A DNA stretch of 64,000 nt from the NCBI GenBank assembly GCA_007133065.1, contig SLNJ01000022.1, positions 1 through 64,000 of the forward strand, given 5' to 3'. Under the pieces are notes generated by a model. It did not search any database. It had not been told where the DNA came from and saw only the letters and a list, made by a program, of their open reading frames with translations. Made by a program: the position numbers and the translations under genes. The stretch comes from Opitutales bacterium. GTDB lineage: Bacteria; Verrucomicrobiota; Verrucomicrobiia; Opitutales; Oceanipulchritudinaceae. Of this stretch, positions 31,446 to 39,513 are shown piece after piece. Numbering within the stretch: the first letter of the stretch is position 1; every line of letters begins with the position of its first letter.

Positions 31446-33830
31446 TCAGAGGCGCCCCCCGCGCCGCGGTGGCCGGGGTCGCTCCTCCAGGTCCTCCTCC
31501 TCATCGAATGGGGGGATTTCGACGCGGTTCGTCTCGAGGAACTGCTCGATCAGGTCGCCGCCTTGAATGTTGTTCAACTGCTGCAGCGCATCCAGGTGCG
31601 CGCGGTCCGTGGTCTCGAGGATAACCGGCCGGATGAAAATCAGCAGCTCCGTCCTGCGATGCTCGTCGGTCTGCGGACGGAAAAACCGGCCGAGGACCGG
31701 GATGTCGCCCAGGAGAAAGACCTTCCCCTCCTGGCGCTCCCGCGTTACCGACTGTAGGCCGCCGAGAACGATGAGTTCCCCGTTGGCGACGCTGACGTAC
31801 GAGTTCGCATGGCGTTGGGTTACGACGGGGACCGAGGTATCCGCGATCGCCACCCGTTCGGCGGTCACATCGTCGACTTGCTGATCGATCTCGAGTTGGA
31901 TCACCCCGTTCGCACCGATCAGCGGACGAACCTTCAGGTTGATACCGATGTCTTCGCGCTGAATCTGCGTCCGGGAGGCCACGCCGGTGGAGACTCCATC
32001 CGTGATCGTGGATGTGGGGAACGGGCGCCGCTCGCCCACCGAAATCTCCGCTTCACGCGCGTGTGTCGTGACAACCGTCGGAGCCGAAAGCACCCGCAGG
32101 TTGTCGTTGGTGCGCGCCTCGCGCAGGATCACCTCCATCGTGAAATCGGCCAGACCCCCGCCAAACGTGAGCGCATCGCCGAACTCCAGGTGGTCGTCAC
32201 GAAATTGTGGGAGCACCCGGTGCAAACGGTCGCTGGAACCGGCTCCCTGGTCGCCGTCGCCGCCGCCGCCCCCGATTTGCCGTCCCAGCGCATATCGCAC
32301 CACGTCGATCCCCCGTGCCTCCCGCTCGCGCAGCGTGATCTCCGTGATCAGCACCTCGATCCGGACCTGCGCCAGGATGATATCGATTTTGTCGATGAGG
32401 TTCTCGATATGGCGCAAGTCGCTCGATGTACCGTGCGCAATGATCGTGTTGGCGCGCTCGTCCGGAACCAGCGTCAGGTGCTTGCTGAACTGCAGCGCGC
32501 GGCCCTCGGCATCGCCGACCGGCATGCCGGAATCGGCTTGTGTGACCCCGCGGGACCTCGGGTCGGCACGGTCCTCGGAATCGTCGGCCTCCGGACGCGG
32601 TCGCTGCGCTGTCCGCCGCGGGCTGCCCCCGTCCTCTTCGCGCGCACGTTCCTGGCCTGTGACGACCTCCTGGATCAACGCCGACACCTCGCGTGCCTCG
32701 GCGTGTTTAATATCGAAGATACGGGTCTCGGTCAGCGGCGCCACATCCACGTCAAACTTGGCGATCAAATCCTCGATCAGAGGGACGCTCGAAGGATGCG
32801 CGAGAACAATCAACTGGTTGGTTCGCTCCTCGGAATCGAAGAATGCATTGCCTTCGAGCTGCGGCTTCAAGCTCCCATCCTTCAGCGCCTGCAGCCGTTG
32901 ATGAAGATCCGCGACATTGATATTCTCCAGCTCATAGAACTTCAGCTCATGCCGCATCCGCGCAGGACGGTCCATCTTCTCGAGCATGGTCTCCACGTAC
33001 TGCAGATTGATCAATGCATCGGTCACCTTGAGTTGCCCGCTCTTCGGGAATGAGACCGGGGCGCCCTGAGTCATGAGCGGCTGGAGGAGCGATACCGCTT
33101 CCTCATTACTCAGCACGTCGAGATCAAAGAATTTCGAGTATACTTGCTGGCTCGGAGCGAGATTGAGCGTGCTCGTGTGCAGGATCTGCGGCACCTGGGT
33201 ATCGATCGCCCCCTTCGGCACCGCCTTGAGGAACCGCTCCCCGACCACCGTGATCGCGATCCCGTTCAGGCTGAGCAAACTCTCGATTGCCAGGATCGCC
33301 TCGCCGCGCGTCATGGCGTCCTGACTGAAAAAGGTGATGCGCACCGACGGAAGGTTCTGCTGCCGCAGGATCGGCTTACGGGTCAGATTCTCCAGCATCT
33401 CGATGACCTCGTTCGTGCCGAGTTCAGGAAGACGAATCAACCCCACCTCCTGGTTCATATCCGGATCGACAAACGCACGAACCGAGTCGCTGTACAGTTG
33501 CGCGCGGCGATCGGCCCCCAGCAGCCGCTGCATCGCGGAATCGGGTTCGACGCCGGCCTGCGGTTCGGCGGCGGGGCGGTCCCGCCGCACCGGAGTACGG
33601 CGCGCGGGCCGAGCCTCCCCGGACTCCTCGCGCAACCCGGGCGGAAGACTGGGTGGCGATCCGGTCGGGGGAGGCGGCGGAACAAAATCCGGAGGCCCGG
33701 CTGAGCGGCCCTCTTCCTCGTCGGCGGTTGCGGCAAGGGATGGAAATGCGAGCGCCCCAAGCACTCCCGCGAGCAGGATTATCCCGCGGATGCGCCCGAA
33801 ACAATGCGAGCCGAGATGCGGTTTCAACAT
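31446..33830 (-). CDS. gspD: type II secretion secretin GspD
   Basis: Outer-membrane channel of the secretion system. The 794-residue precursor has a signal peptide (ends near SLAATA), a proline-rich segment with PPDFVPPPPP (46-55), N-domains (about 100-430) separated by a charged, disordered insert (about 395-450), and the C-terminal secretin domain with VPVVTQRHANSYVSVANGE, VLGGL and LGDIPVLGRFF. The chosen ATG precedes a normal signal peptide; a TTG 7 codons earlier is the alternative. Eight bases separate it from the PilP-like gene. Confidence 0.94.
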   Translation of the reverse strand: MLKPHLGSHCFGRIRGIILLAGVLGALAFPSLAATADEEEGRSAGPPDFVPPPPPTGSPPSLPPGLREESGEARPARRTPVRRDRPAAEPQAGVEPDSAMQRLLGADRRAQLYSDSVRAFVDPDMNQEVGLIRLPELGTNEVIEMLENLTRKPILRQQNLPSVRITFFSQDAMTRGEAILAIESLLSLNGIAITVVGERFLKAVPKGAIDTQVPQILHTSTLNLAPSQQVYSKFFDLDVLSNEEAVSLLQPLMTQGAPVSFPKSGQLKVTDALINLQYVETMLEKMDRPARMRHELKFYELENINVADLHQRLQALKDGSLKPQLEGNAFFDSEERTNQLIVLAHPSSVPLIEDLIAKFDVDVAPLTETRIFDIKHAEAREVSALIQEVVTGQERAREEDGGSPRRTAQRPRPEADDSEDRADPRSRGVTQADSGMPVGDAEGRALQFSKHLTLVPDERANTIIAHGTSSDLRHIENLIDKIDIILAQVRIEVLITEITLREREARGIDVVRYALGRQIGGGGGDGDQGAGSSDRLHRVLPQFRDDHLEFGDALTFGGGLADFTMEVILREARTNDNLRVLSAPTVVTTHAREAEISVGERRPFPTSTITDGVSTGVASRTQIQREDIGINLKVRPLIGANGVIQLEIDQQVDDVTAERVAIADTSVPVVTQRHANSYVSVANGELIVLGGLQSVTRERQEGKVFLLGDIPVLGRFFRPQTDEHRRTELLIFIRPVILETTDRAHLDALQQLNNIQGGDLIEQFLETNRVEIPPFDEEEDLEERPRPPRRGGRL

Positions 33831-33855
33831 AGGTGCGTGTCTGGTGAACAACCCA

Positions 33856-34395
33856 TCAGAATTGCTCGGGTTTCAGTTCGAATGAAAATATCTGAAAAAC
33901 TGCGTCGAGCTGGCGCGGGTCGCGACTCGGCGCGTTGATTTGAAAGCCTTCGAGGCCGAGATAGGGAAACTCCTGTTTGACCGCGGCGTCGAAGGCGATG
34001 AGGTCGTCGATTTTCGCCCGTCGAACCTGGATCCGCACCGAATGAATGCTGAATATGTCACTCTCCTGTGTGCTGGGCGAGGAAATGTCGAAGCTGAGGC
34101 TGGTCTCCCGAGCGATCGAGTCGAGCCGACCCGAGAGTTGGGTGCTGTTGTACGTTCGGGCCGGATCGAGCCGTTCAAGCGCCGACCAGAGGCGCTCGTC
34201 GATGTGTTCCTTTTCTTCAAACCAGTGCGCCTGACGTTCAAGGTCGACCCCAACCCGGTGAAAGCGCTCGCGCTCATCCTGATAGTGATTGATCAGTCCC
34301 CCGGCCCACAAAAGCAGTCCAACCCAAAGGAAAGCCAGGAGCAAGAATCGCTCCCGCAGCGAAAGTCCGTTGAAGAGTGCCTTGATCAGGTTCAT
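33856..34395 (-). CDS. gspM: GspM-like / PilO-like inner-membrane assembly protein
   Basis: A 179-residue bitopic protein: short cytoplasmic start with SLRERFLLL, a membrane helix at about 16-33, a coiled-coil linker (about 35-75) and a small alpha/beta periplasmic domain. The SLRER-before-helix layout and partner gene gspL, whose stop overlaps this start by 4 bases (ATGA), identify the GspL-GspM pair. Sequence similarity itself is weak, as is usual for GspM. Confidence 0.82.
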   Translation of the reverse strand: MNLIKALFNGLSLRERFLLLAFLWVGLLLWAGGLINHYQDERERFHRVGVDLERQAHWFEEKEHIDERLWSALERLDPARTYNSTQLSGRLDSIARETSLSFDISSPSTQESDIFSIHSVRIQVRRAKIDDLIAFDAAVKQEFPYLGLEGFQINAPSRDPRQLDAVFQIFSFELKPEQF

Positions 34396-35630
34396 GACGG
34401 TGGATCCTCCTCGTCATCGCCGCGGCCGGCGGCGGCCGCCCTCCCTCCGGCGGGCGGCCAGTCCAGGTGCGGAAGATCGTCAAATGTGAAGACAATACTG
34501 AACGGCGCCACGTTGGCGCGCGAGCGGATACTCCTGACCTCGACGTCGCTGACCGAACCCAGCGCTCGAATCCGGTCGGCGTAACGGTTGACCTCATCCA
34601 CGCTGTTGCCCTGCCCTTCGACTTCCAGTTGATTCCAGTTGCGCGCCTGCGTTCGCGAAAAATAAATCGTGGGCGGACGCTCGCGATTCAGAACCTCGAG
34701 CATCGCGAATGGCTTAAGCTCCTGCTGTGCGAAGCTTTCGATGCGCGTAAGCAGGGTGTGATTCTCCTCGATCCGCGTGACCGGATCCATCTGCCGCTCA
34801 TAACGGGCCAAGCGGTTCTCGTTCCACTGACGGAATCCAAAGAGTCCGCCCTGGAGGATCAAAAGGATGCCGGTGAAGCATGCCGCGGCGACCATCCCGC
34901 TCCATATCCGACGAGCCTGCAGCCGCTGCCTGCGCTGCCGACGACCGAAATCTGCATCGCGCAGATCGGCCTGCCAGACCGTCGTGCTGGTGTACGAGAG
35001 ATGGTGGCGGCTTACCGTCTGCTCCCCTCCGCCGACCCACCGATGCTCGAAGCAGAGCGCGTCGCCCTCCACCTGCCGACCGGTGCCAATCCACAACCCG
35101 TCCTCGATCGCATCACCCTCCGCTGCGAGCTGTTCGAGCATGTTCGCCCGCATCTGCAGAAAATCACCGTCGGAGGGATCCTCCACCTGCAGCCGCCTCG
35201 AAACAATGCGCTCCGGAACCGGATTGTCCGACTCGAAGCAGATCGCACTCAGCGTGTCGACCTCGGCCAAGAACGTGATCGTCCGCTTCTTGTACCGGTT
35301 TCCAAACCGGGTGATAAAGGACGGAAAAACCTGAAAGTGCGATCCGATCTCCTCAAACCCCTCGCGGCGCAATCGTACGTGTGGAACCGCGTAAGCATAG
35401 ATATGCCGCTGACCCGGTTCGTGAAGAAATCCCCACGCCAGCTGCTCGAGAGGGAACGGCGAGACCCCTTCCAGCGAGAGTTCGGCGAACGCGGCGAGGT
35501 CCGATTCGGAGAGATCCTCCGGAAGCTCGAAGCGCTGCCCGTAGAAGCAATCGCCCGGAACCAACAGGACCGTCGTCGGCGGAGTTCTCTGCCTTAGTTG
35601 TTCCAAGAGGTTGTGCACGACAGTTTTCAT
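34392..35630 (-). CDS. gspL: GspL-like inner-membrane assembly protein
   Basis: A 412-residue protein: an N-terminal actin-like cytoplasmic half (about 1-240), one membrane helix (about 262-283, MVAAACFTGILLILQGGLFG) and a C-terminal ferredoxin-like periplasmic part. This corresponds to GspL (or a PilM-PilN fusion) that links the ATPase GspE to GspM. The tail ends in a Pro/Gly/acidic stretch. Assignment rests on topology and on the gspM overlap; sequence identity to characterised GspL is low. Confidence 0.8.
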   Translation of the reverse strand: MKTVVHNLLEQLRQRTPPTTVLLVPGDCFYGQRFELPEDLSESDLAAFAELSLEGVSPFPLEQLAWGFLHEPGQRHIYAYAVPHVRLRREGFEEIGSHFQVFPSFITRFGNRYKKRTITFLAEVDTLSAICFESDNPVPERIVSRRLQVEDPSDGDFLQMRANMLEQLAAEGDAIEDGLWIGTGRQVEGDALCFEHRWVGGGEQTVSRHHLSYTSTTVWQADLRDADFGRRQRRQRLQARRIWSGMVAAACFTGILLILQGGLFGFRQWNENRLARYERQMDPVTRIEENHTLLTRIESFAQQELKPFAMLEVLNRERPPTIYFSRTQARNWNQLEVEGQGNSVDEVNRYADRIRALGSVSDVEVRSIRSRANVAPFSIVFTFDDLPHLDWPPAGGRAAAAGRGDDEEDPPS

Positions 35631-35671
35631 TCAAGGTGTCGGTTTCTCATCACTCTTCGCCAATAGTCCAC

Positions 35672-36787
35672 CTAATTCTTCTCATTCTCCGAGAGCATCA
35701 CGATCCAGAAAGGATACCCGAGCGCCGTTCCGGCGTCGACATCACGCGCCGTGGCACCCTGGGTACCGGTAGGACTCCCGGAACCGCTCTCGCGTTCCGC
35801 TGAATCCCGATCGGCCGATGGATCGGCGCCGCGGTACGTGACAATCGCGGTCAACAGGAACGCGTTTCCACCGCGCCGGGCTTCGACGGAGACCTTCAAC
35901 GTCGTGCTCTCGTACGCCGCGATGTCGCCGGTAACCCCGAACGCGTTGGCATCGCTTCGAATCAAACCCCGGCCCGCCACCGTATCGGGATCCGCATCGA
36001 GCCCGCCGGTCCGGAAGTCGAGGATTCCCATCGCATCGATGCCGTAATGCTGCTGCAATACGTTCAACACAATCGGCGGCGCCATGTTGATGTTGATCTG
36101 ACCGGTGTGATACAGGGAGACGGCGCGCTGAAACTGGCGCAACTGAGGCGTCGGGTTGCCGGCCTCATCGAAAAAGTGCTCCTGCACGACGTAGATCAGC
36201 CGCAGCTCGTCCCAGCTGCGAATGCGCCGGTTTGGGGGATAGTAGGGAGGATCCTCCCTGTCGTAGTCGTCGCCGTCAAAACCATGCAGCCGCGCCAGAT
36301 CGTCGTCATCCATCCAGTCGAGGAGCGGGTCGGTAAGGTGCTCCGCCTCCTGGAGTGAGAACCCCATCTCGGTGAACAGAGCGATCAGAATGCTCGGATC
36401 CGTGTCCGCATCCAACGGAATCTTTCCGCTCTCGTCCTCGAAATCGACCGTCACTCGAACCCCGTCGGAGGCCTCAAACCCGGACTGACCGAGCGGATCG
36501 GACCAGCCCTGAGCCGGCGCCCAGAGGCCGCCGTCGATCTCGTACACCTCGCTGAGCACCGCCAGGGTGCTGTCCAGCGCCGAGTACGCGTCGACGCGCA
36601 GGTCGGCGCGGCTGTAATAGACTCCGAAGTATTTGATCTTCGATACGGCCTCGTCGATGAACGCGACCAGCACGAATCCCAAGAGCACGACGAACCCGAG
36701 CACCGCCACCAGGATCGCACCGCGACGGCGCAACCGGAAGGCGGAACCGCGAACCGCGGCGAATCGTTGCCTAAAAGAGGGGTACAT
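35672..36787 (-). CDS. gspK: type II secretion minor pseudopilin GspK
   Basis: Tip pseudopilin of the secretion pseudopilus. The 371-residue protein has a basic leader (AFRLRRRG), then the pseudopilin helix GAILVAVLGFVVLLGFVLV lacking Glu at +5, the known oddity of GspK. The large globular part has acidic DDDDLARLHGFDGDDYD and the GQININMAPPIVLNVL motif typical for the family. The ATG overlaps the end of gspJ by 17 bases; a GTG ten codons up is possible. Confidence 0.92.
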   Translation of the reverse strand: MYPSFRQRFAAVRGSAFRLRRRGAILVAVLGFVVLLGFVLVAFIDEAVSKIKYFGVYYSRADLRVDAYSALDSTLAVLSEVYEIDGGLWAPAQGWSDPLGQSGFEASDGVRVTVDFEDESGKIPLDADTDPSILIALFTEMGFSLQEAEHLTDPLLDWMDDDDLARLHGFDGDDYDREDPPYYPPNRRIRSWDELRLIYVVQEHFFDEAGNPTPQLRQFQRAVSLYHTGQININMAPPIVLNVLQQHYGIDAMGILDFRTGGLDADPDTVAGRGLIRSDANAFGVTGDIAAYESTTLKVSVEARRGGNAFLLTAIVTYRGADPSADRDSAERESGSGSPTGTQGATARDVDAGTALGYPFWIVMLSENEKN

Positions 36788-37556
36788 TCTGTCTGCGTTT
36801 TGGAATATACACGGCACGGACGATTTCCTCCTCCTCGTACGTAAAGGTCAACTGAAGGGCGTCCGGCATCAGATACTGGCCGTCGGTGTCCTCTTCGGGG
36901 CGTTCGAATAATTCCCAGCGATCGTCCTCTCGTTCATAGTAGGCATACTCGACCCGGGTGATGAATGGAGACAACAGCGTGCTGTTCACATCACGAAGCG
37001 TCTCCACGCGCTGGAGCCGCGAGTACCAGAGAACCGCCATCCCGGCGCCCCGGTCATAGTAGAGATATCCGTTGACCGCGGGCATCACGCCGGATTCTCC
37101 GACGAGAAGCGCCGGCGCCTCGTGCAGGCTGAAACTCAGCATCGGCGGATCGAAATCGCTGTATCCGGGGGGACGCGCCCATGATACCGCGTCCTCCCGC
37201 TCCGGTCGACCGCTCCGGCGACGCAGGCTCTCGTCTGGCTGTTCCTCCCCCGCGCCCCCGGGACGGGCCCGCGCCGCCTCCCGCCCGACGCTCCGGACGA
37301 ATGCATTGTTCAGAAAAAGCGTAACCCCGTCGGCGTGCTGCTGAAAGAACTCGTCATCCCCCTGCTCGAGCCAGATGTGAGTCAGGTTGACCACGTACAT
37401 CGTCGCAAAGACCATCACCGCGCCCCCGAGCGCCAACGCGAGCAGCATCTCCACCAGGGTGAACCCGCACACCCGTCGGAGCCCGGCGCGGAGCACCCCC
37501 TTGGGATTCCGCTCAGCCGATCCCCGGACAACCCGGAGGTTGTGCGTGCCGTTCAT
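36771..37556 (-). CDS. gspJ: type II secretion minor pseudopilin GspJ
   Basis: A 261-residue prepilin with leader ending in RRVCG before FTLVEMLLALALG, with Glu at +5 and the following membrane helix. The leader, about 31 residues, is longer than usual. Globular part ends with a beta-rich stretch (LQLTFTYEEEEIVRAVYIPK). Located between gspI (4-base overlap) and gspK (17-base overlap), the position and size of GspJ. The middle contains an Arg/Glu/Pro-rich loop (about residues 95-125). Confidence 0.86.
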   Translation of the reverse strand: MNGTHNLRVVRGSAERNPKGVLRAGLRRVCGFTLVEMLLALALGGAVMVFATMYVVNLTHIWLEQGDDEFFQQHADGVTLFLNNAFVRSVGREAARARPGGAGEEQPDESLRRRSGRPEREDAVSWARPPGYSDFDPPMLSFSLHEAPALLVGESGVMPAVNGYLYYDRGAGMAVLWYSRLQRVETLRDVNSTLLSPFITRVEYAYYEREDDRWELFERPEEDTDGQYLMPDALQLTFTYEEEEIVRAVYIPKRRQNVPLF

Positions 37557-38053
37557 TGGATGTACACACCCTCCCGCCGCTCAAGGAGCCGGTCCTGCGC
37601 CTCCGCTTTCGTCCGCGAACGGTCCAGCGGATCCGACCAGGTCGGTCGCAGCAGATGCAGCGTGTCCTCGAATTCATGACTCTCCGCAGTCCGGGGATCC
37701 GTTACCTCGATCTGCAGCCACACACGAAAGAGATCCATGGTGGCGGTCTCCTCGATTCGGCACTGCCAGTACGCGTCGCCGAATGCGAGCGTGTTGATCG
37801 AGCCGCCACGTTCCAGCTCGGCGCGATCCGGTTCCTGGATGATCTGACTCCGTACAAACCGCAGCACCGGATTCAAATCTGTTTCCTGACGCGTCAGATC
37901 CAGACTGTGCAGTGTATTCACGAACGCCTGCGTCAACACCGTGATCGCCAGCGTGAACAGCGCCAGCGCCAACAATACCTCGATCAGACTGAACCCCCGG
38001 TTCCCGTGCGGGACGCGCCCGAAAATCAACTTGCTCCCGCGCCCCGCGCTCAT
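37553..38053 (-). CDS. gspI: type II secretion minor pseudopilin GspI
   Basis: A 166-residue prepilin: leader ending NRG then FSLIEVLLALALF with Glu at +5. Short globular domain follows, as for GspI, which nucleates the tip complex with GspJ and GspK. ATGA overlaps with gspH upstream and gspJ downstream indicate tight coupling. Confidence 0.88.
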   Translation of the reverse strand: MSAGRGSKLIFGRVPHGNRGFSLIEVLLALALFTLAITVLTQAFVNTLHSLDLTRQETDLNPVLRFVRSQIIQEPDRAELERGGSINTLAFGDAYWQCRIEETATMDLFRVWLQIEVTDPRTAESHEFEDTLHLLRPTWSDPLDRSRTKAEAQDRLLERREGVYIQ

Positions 38054-38577
38054 CGGCCGCCCTCCGTATCAAGCTCCGCGTCGGAGAAGGGATCGTACCG
38101 ATGTGTGCTCGTCTCGGACCCCACTCCCAGACGCACCGCGAACGGGTGCGACGTGCGGTCCGGGTGAAACACAACCGAATCGACCGAAGCGTACCGTGGA
38201 TTGCGAACCCGCACCGTGGTCCCCTCCTCGGGCAACACCCGTTGAAACGCCACGTGAAGGCCATCGCCCTCCCGGTCGCTCGGGAATTCCGCAACCACCT
38301 CGCCCTGACCATCGCGCACCACGAACCCGGCAGCCGACGCGTCCCAATGCAACGATACCGGTTCCTTCAAATTCGCCGCCTGATAACGGGCTTCGCGCAC
38401 CGCCAGGCGCAACAGATCTGGAAGCGGACGCTCCCCGACGCCCGCGAACAACGCCTCGGTCCGTACCACCACCAGCGTCGCCAGCAATCCGATCAGACCC
38501 AACACCAGCAGAACCTCGATAAGCGAAAATCCGCCAGAAGGCCTCCGCGCCGAATATTTCCAACAATACGTGCTCAT
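38050..38577 (-). CDS. gspH: GspH-like type II secretion pseudopilin
   Basis: A 175-residue prepilin with leader ending PSGG and helix FSLIEVLLVLGLIG, Glu at +5, then a GspH-like beta-rich domain. First gene of the cluster. It could be taken for the major pseudopilin GspG, but its size and sequence after the helix lack the conserved GspG calcium loop region, so I call it GspH. The ATG giving MSTYCWKYS has AGGA 4 bases upstream; a GTG 9 codons earlier is the alternative. Confidence 0.82.
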   Translation of the reverse strand: MSTYCWKYSARRPSGGFSLIEVLLVLGLIGLLATLVVVRTEALFAGVGERPLPDLLRLAVREARYQAANLKEPVSLHWDASAAGFVVRDGQGEVVAEFPSDREGDGLHVAFQRVLPEEGTTVRVRNPRYASVDSVVFHPDRTSHPFAVRLGVGSETSTHRYDPFSDAELDTEGGR

Positions 38578-38754
38578 TCCTATCCGTGTAGCCCTATAGA
38601 ACACCCGCTCCGACAGTAAGTTGCAGAAAGATCACAAAGCCCAAGCCAATTTTAGCAATTTTTCTCACAAACATGTTGACAATGTAAGGATGAACATATG
38701 TATATCCTCATTGTTCTATTCAACAACCACTCCAACCATCAACCCGGAGACATC

Positions 38755-39123
38755 ATGAACATCGCACACCTGAGCGGCAATCTCGCCACCGATATCGAAC
38801 TCCTGCGCTTCGATGACAAATCCCTCTGCAAATTCACCCTTGCGGTCAATTACGCCGACCGGGCGACTTTCCTCCCCGTCGAGGTCTGGAACCGCGAGCA
38901 CCTTCCGGATTATCTGGAGAAGGGCTCACGTGCCCTCGTTTCAGGGTACCTCAAGCAGGAGCACTGGGACACGGACAAAGGAGAGCGTCGCAGCCGCATC
39001 GCACTCGTCGCACACCAGGTCGAGTTTCTCGACAAACGCAATGGCTCCGGCAAATCACGCGAACCCAAATCCAGCCAACCCAACAATCGCCCTCCCAACG
39101 CACGCCGGCACCAAGCCTCCTGA
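38755..39123 (+). CDS. ssb: short single-stranded DNA-binding protein
   Basis: A 122-residue OB-fold SSB: MNIAHLSGNLATDIELLRF, FTLAVNY, PVEVWNREHLPDYLEKGSRALVSG, and RIALVAHQVEFLD. GGAG sits about 7 bases before the ATG. The tail after residue ~98 is Asn/Ser/Lys/Arg-rich and ends RRHQAS; the acidic DDDIPF-type tip that recruits partner proteins is missing. So it is probably a secondary SSB, not the main replication SSB. It diverges from the T2SS operon; TTGACA at 38676 with TATATC 19 bases further is a weak promoter candidate. Confidence 0.88.
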   Translation: MNIAHLSGNLATDIELLRFDDKSLCKFTLAVNYADRATFLPVEVWNREHLPDYLEKGSRALVSGYLKQEHWDTDKGERRSRIALVAHQVEFLDKRNGSGKSREPKSSQPNNRPPNARRHQAS

Positions 39124-39513
39124 GAGGGGGTGCCGGTTCACGCTGCGTGTGAGTTGCGGGCGCGGCCTACGACTCGGAGTGGGGCGCTGCTGCCGGGCGG
39201 GAGCGTCGGCTGCCAGCCGGTTGAATTCGGTATTATTGGTGAATTTCACCGACCGGCAAGCTGCCGGCGCTCCGACATTGCTCCAAATCCCATCGGGTTA
39301 TCCGCGCCATTGAGGTAAGGGGACGGGAGACGGAAGACGTAGGACGTTGTTGAGTCCTGATTGCAGACAGTCGGCGTCCCCGTTTCAGAATTTCAGCTTT
39401 TCAGCCTTTCAGCTTTTTGAGTTGCCGTCTAACCGTCCGACCGTCCGACCGCCTCCTACCCCCTGCGAAAAATTCCTTGTCCATGGACGCGGGGCGGGAC
39501 ATAGTCCGCGATC
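39124..39513. other. gene-free spacer between ssb and lptD
   Basis: No convincing gene. The first ~180 bases are GC-rich and resemble low-complexity spacer; the later part holds a dispersed repeat described separately. A stretch of repeated CCGTCCGAC follows just before lptD. Confidence 0.7.
39319..39424. repeat. dispersed ~106-bp repeat, copy with four TTTCAGC octamers
   Basis: Octamers GTTTCAGA, ATTTCAGC, TTTTCAGC, CTTTCAGC run head to tail at 39382-39413. The flanks also match the copy at 42.5 kb: both start with GGGGACGG, share CCTGAT and CCCGTTTCAGAATTTCAGC, and end in TTGAGTTG. Same orientation as that copy. It lies upstream of lptD. Confidence 0.75.
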
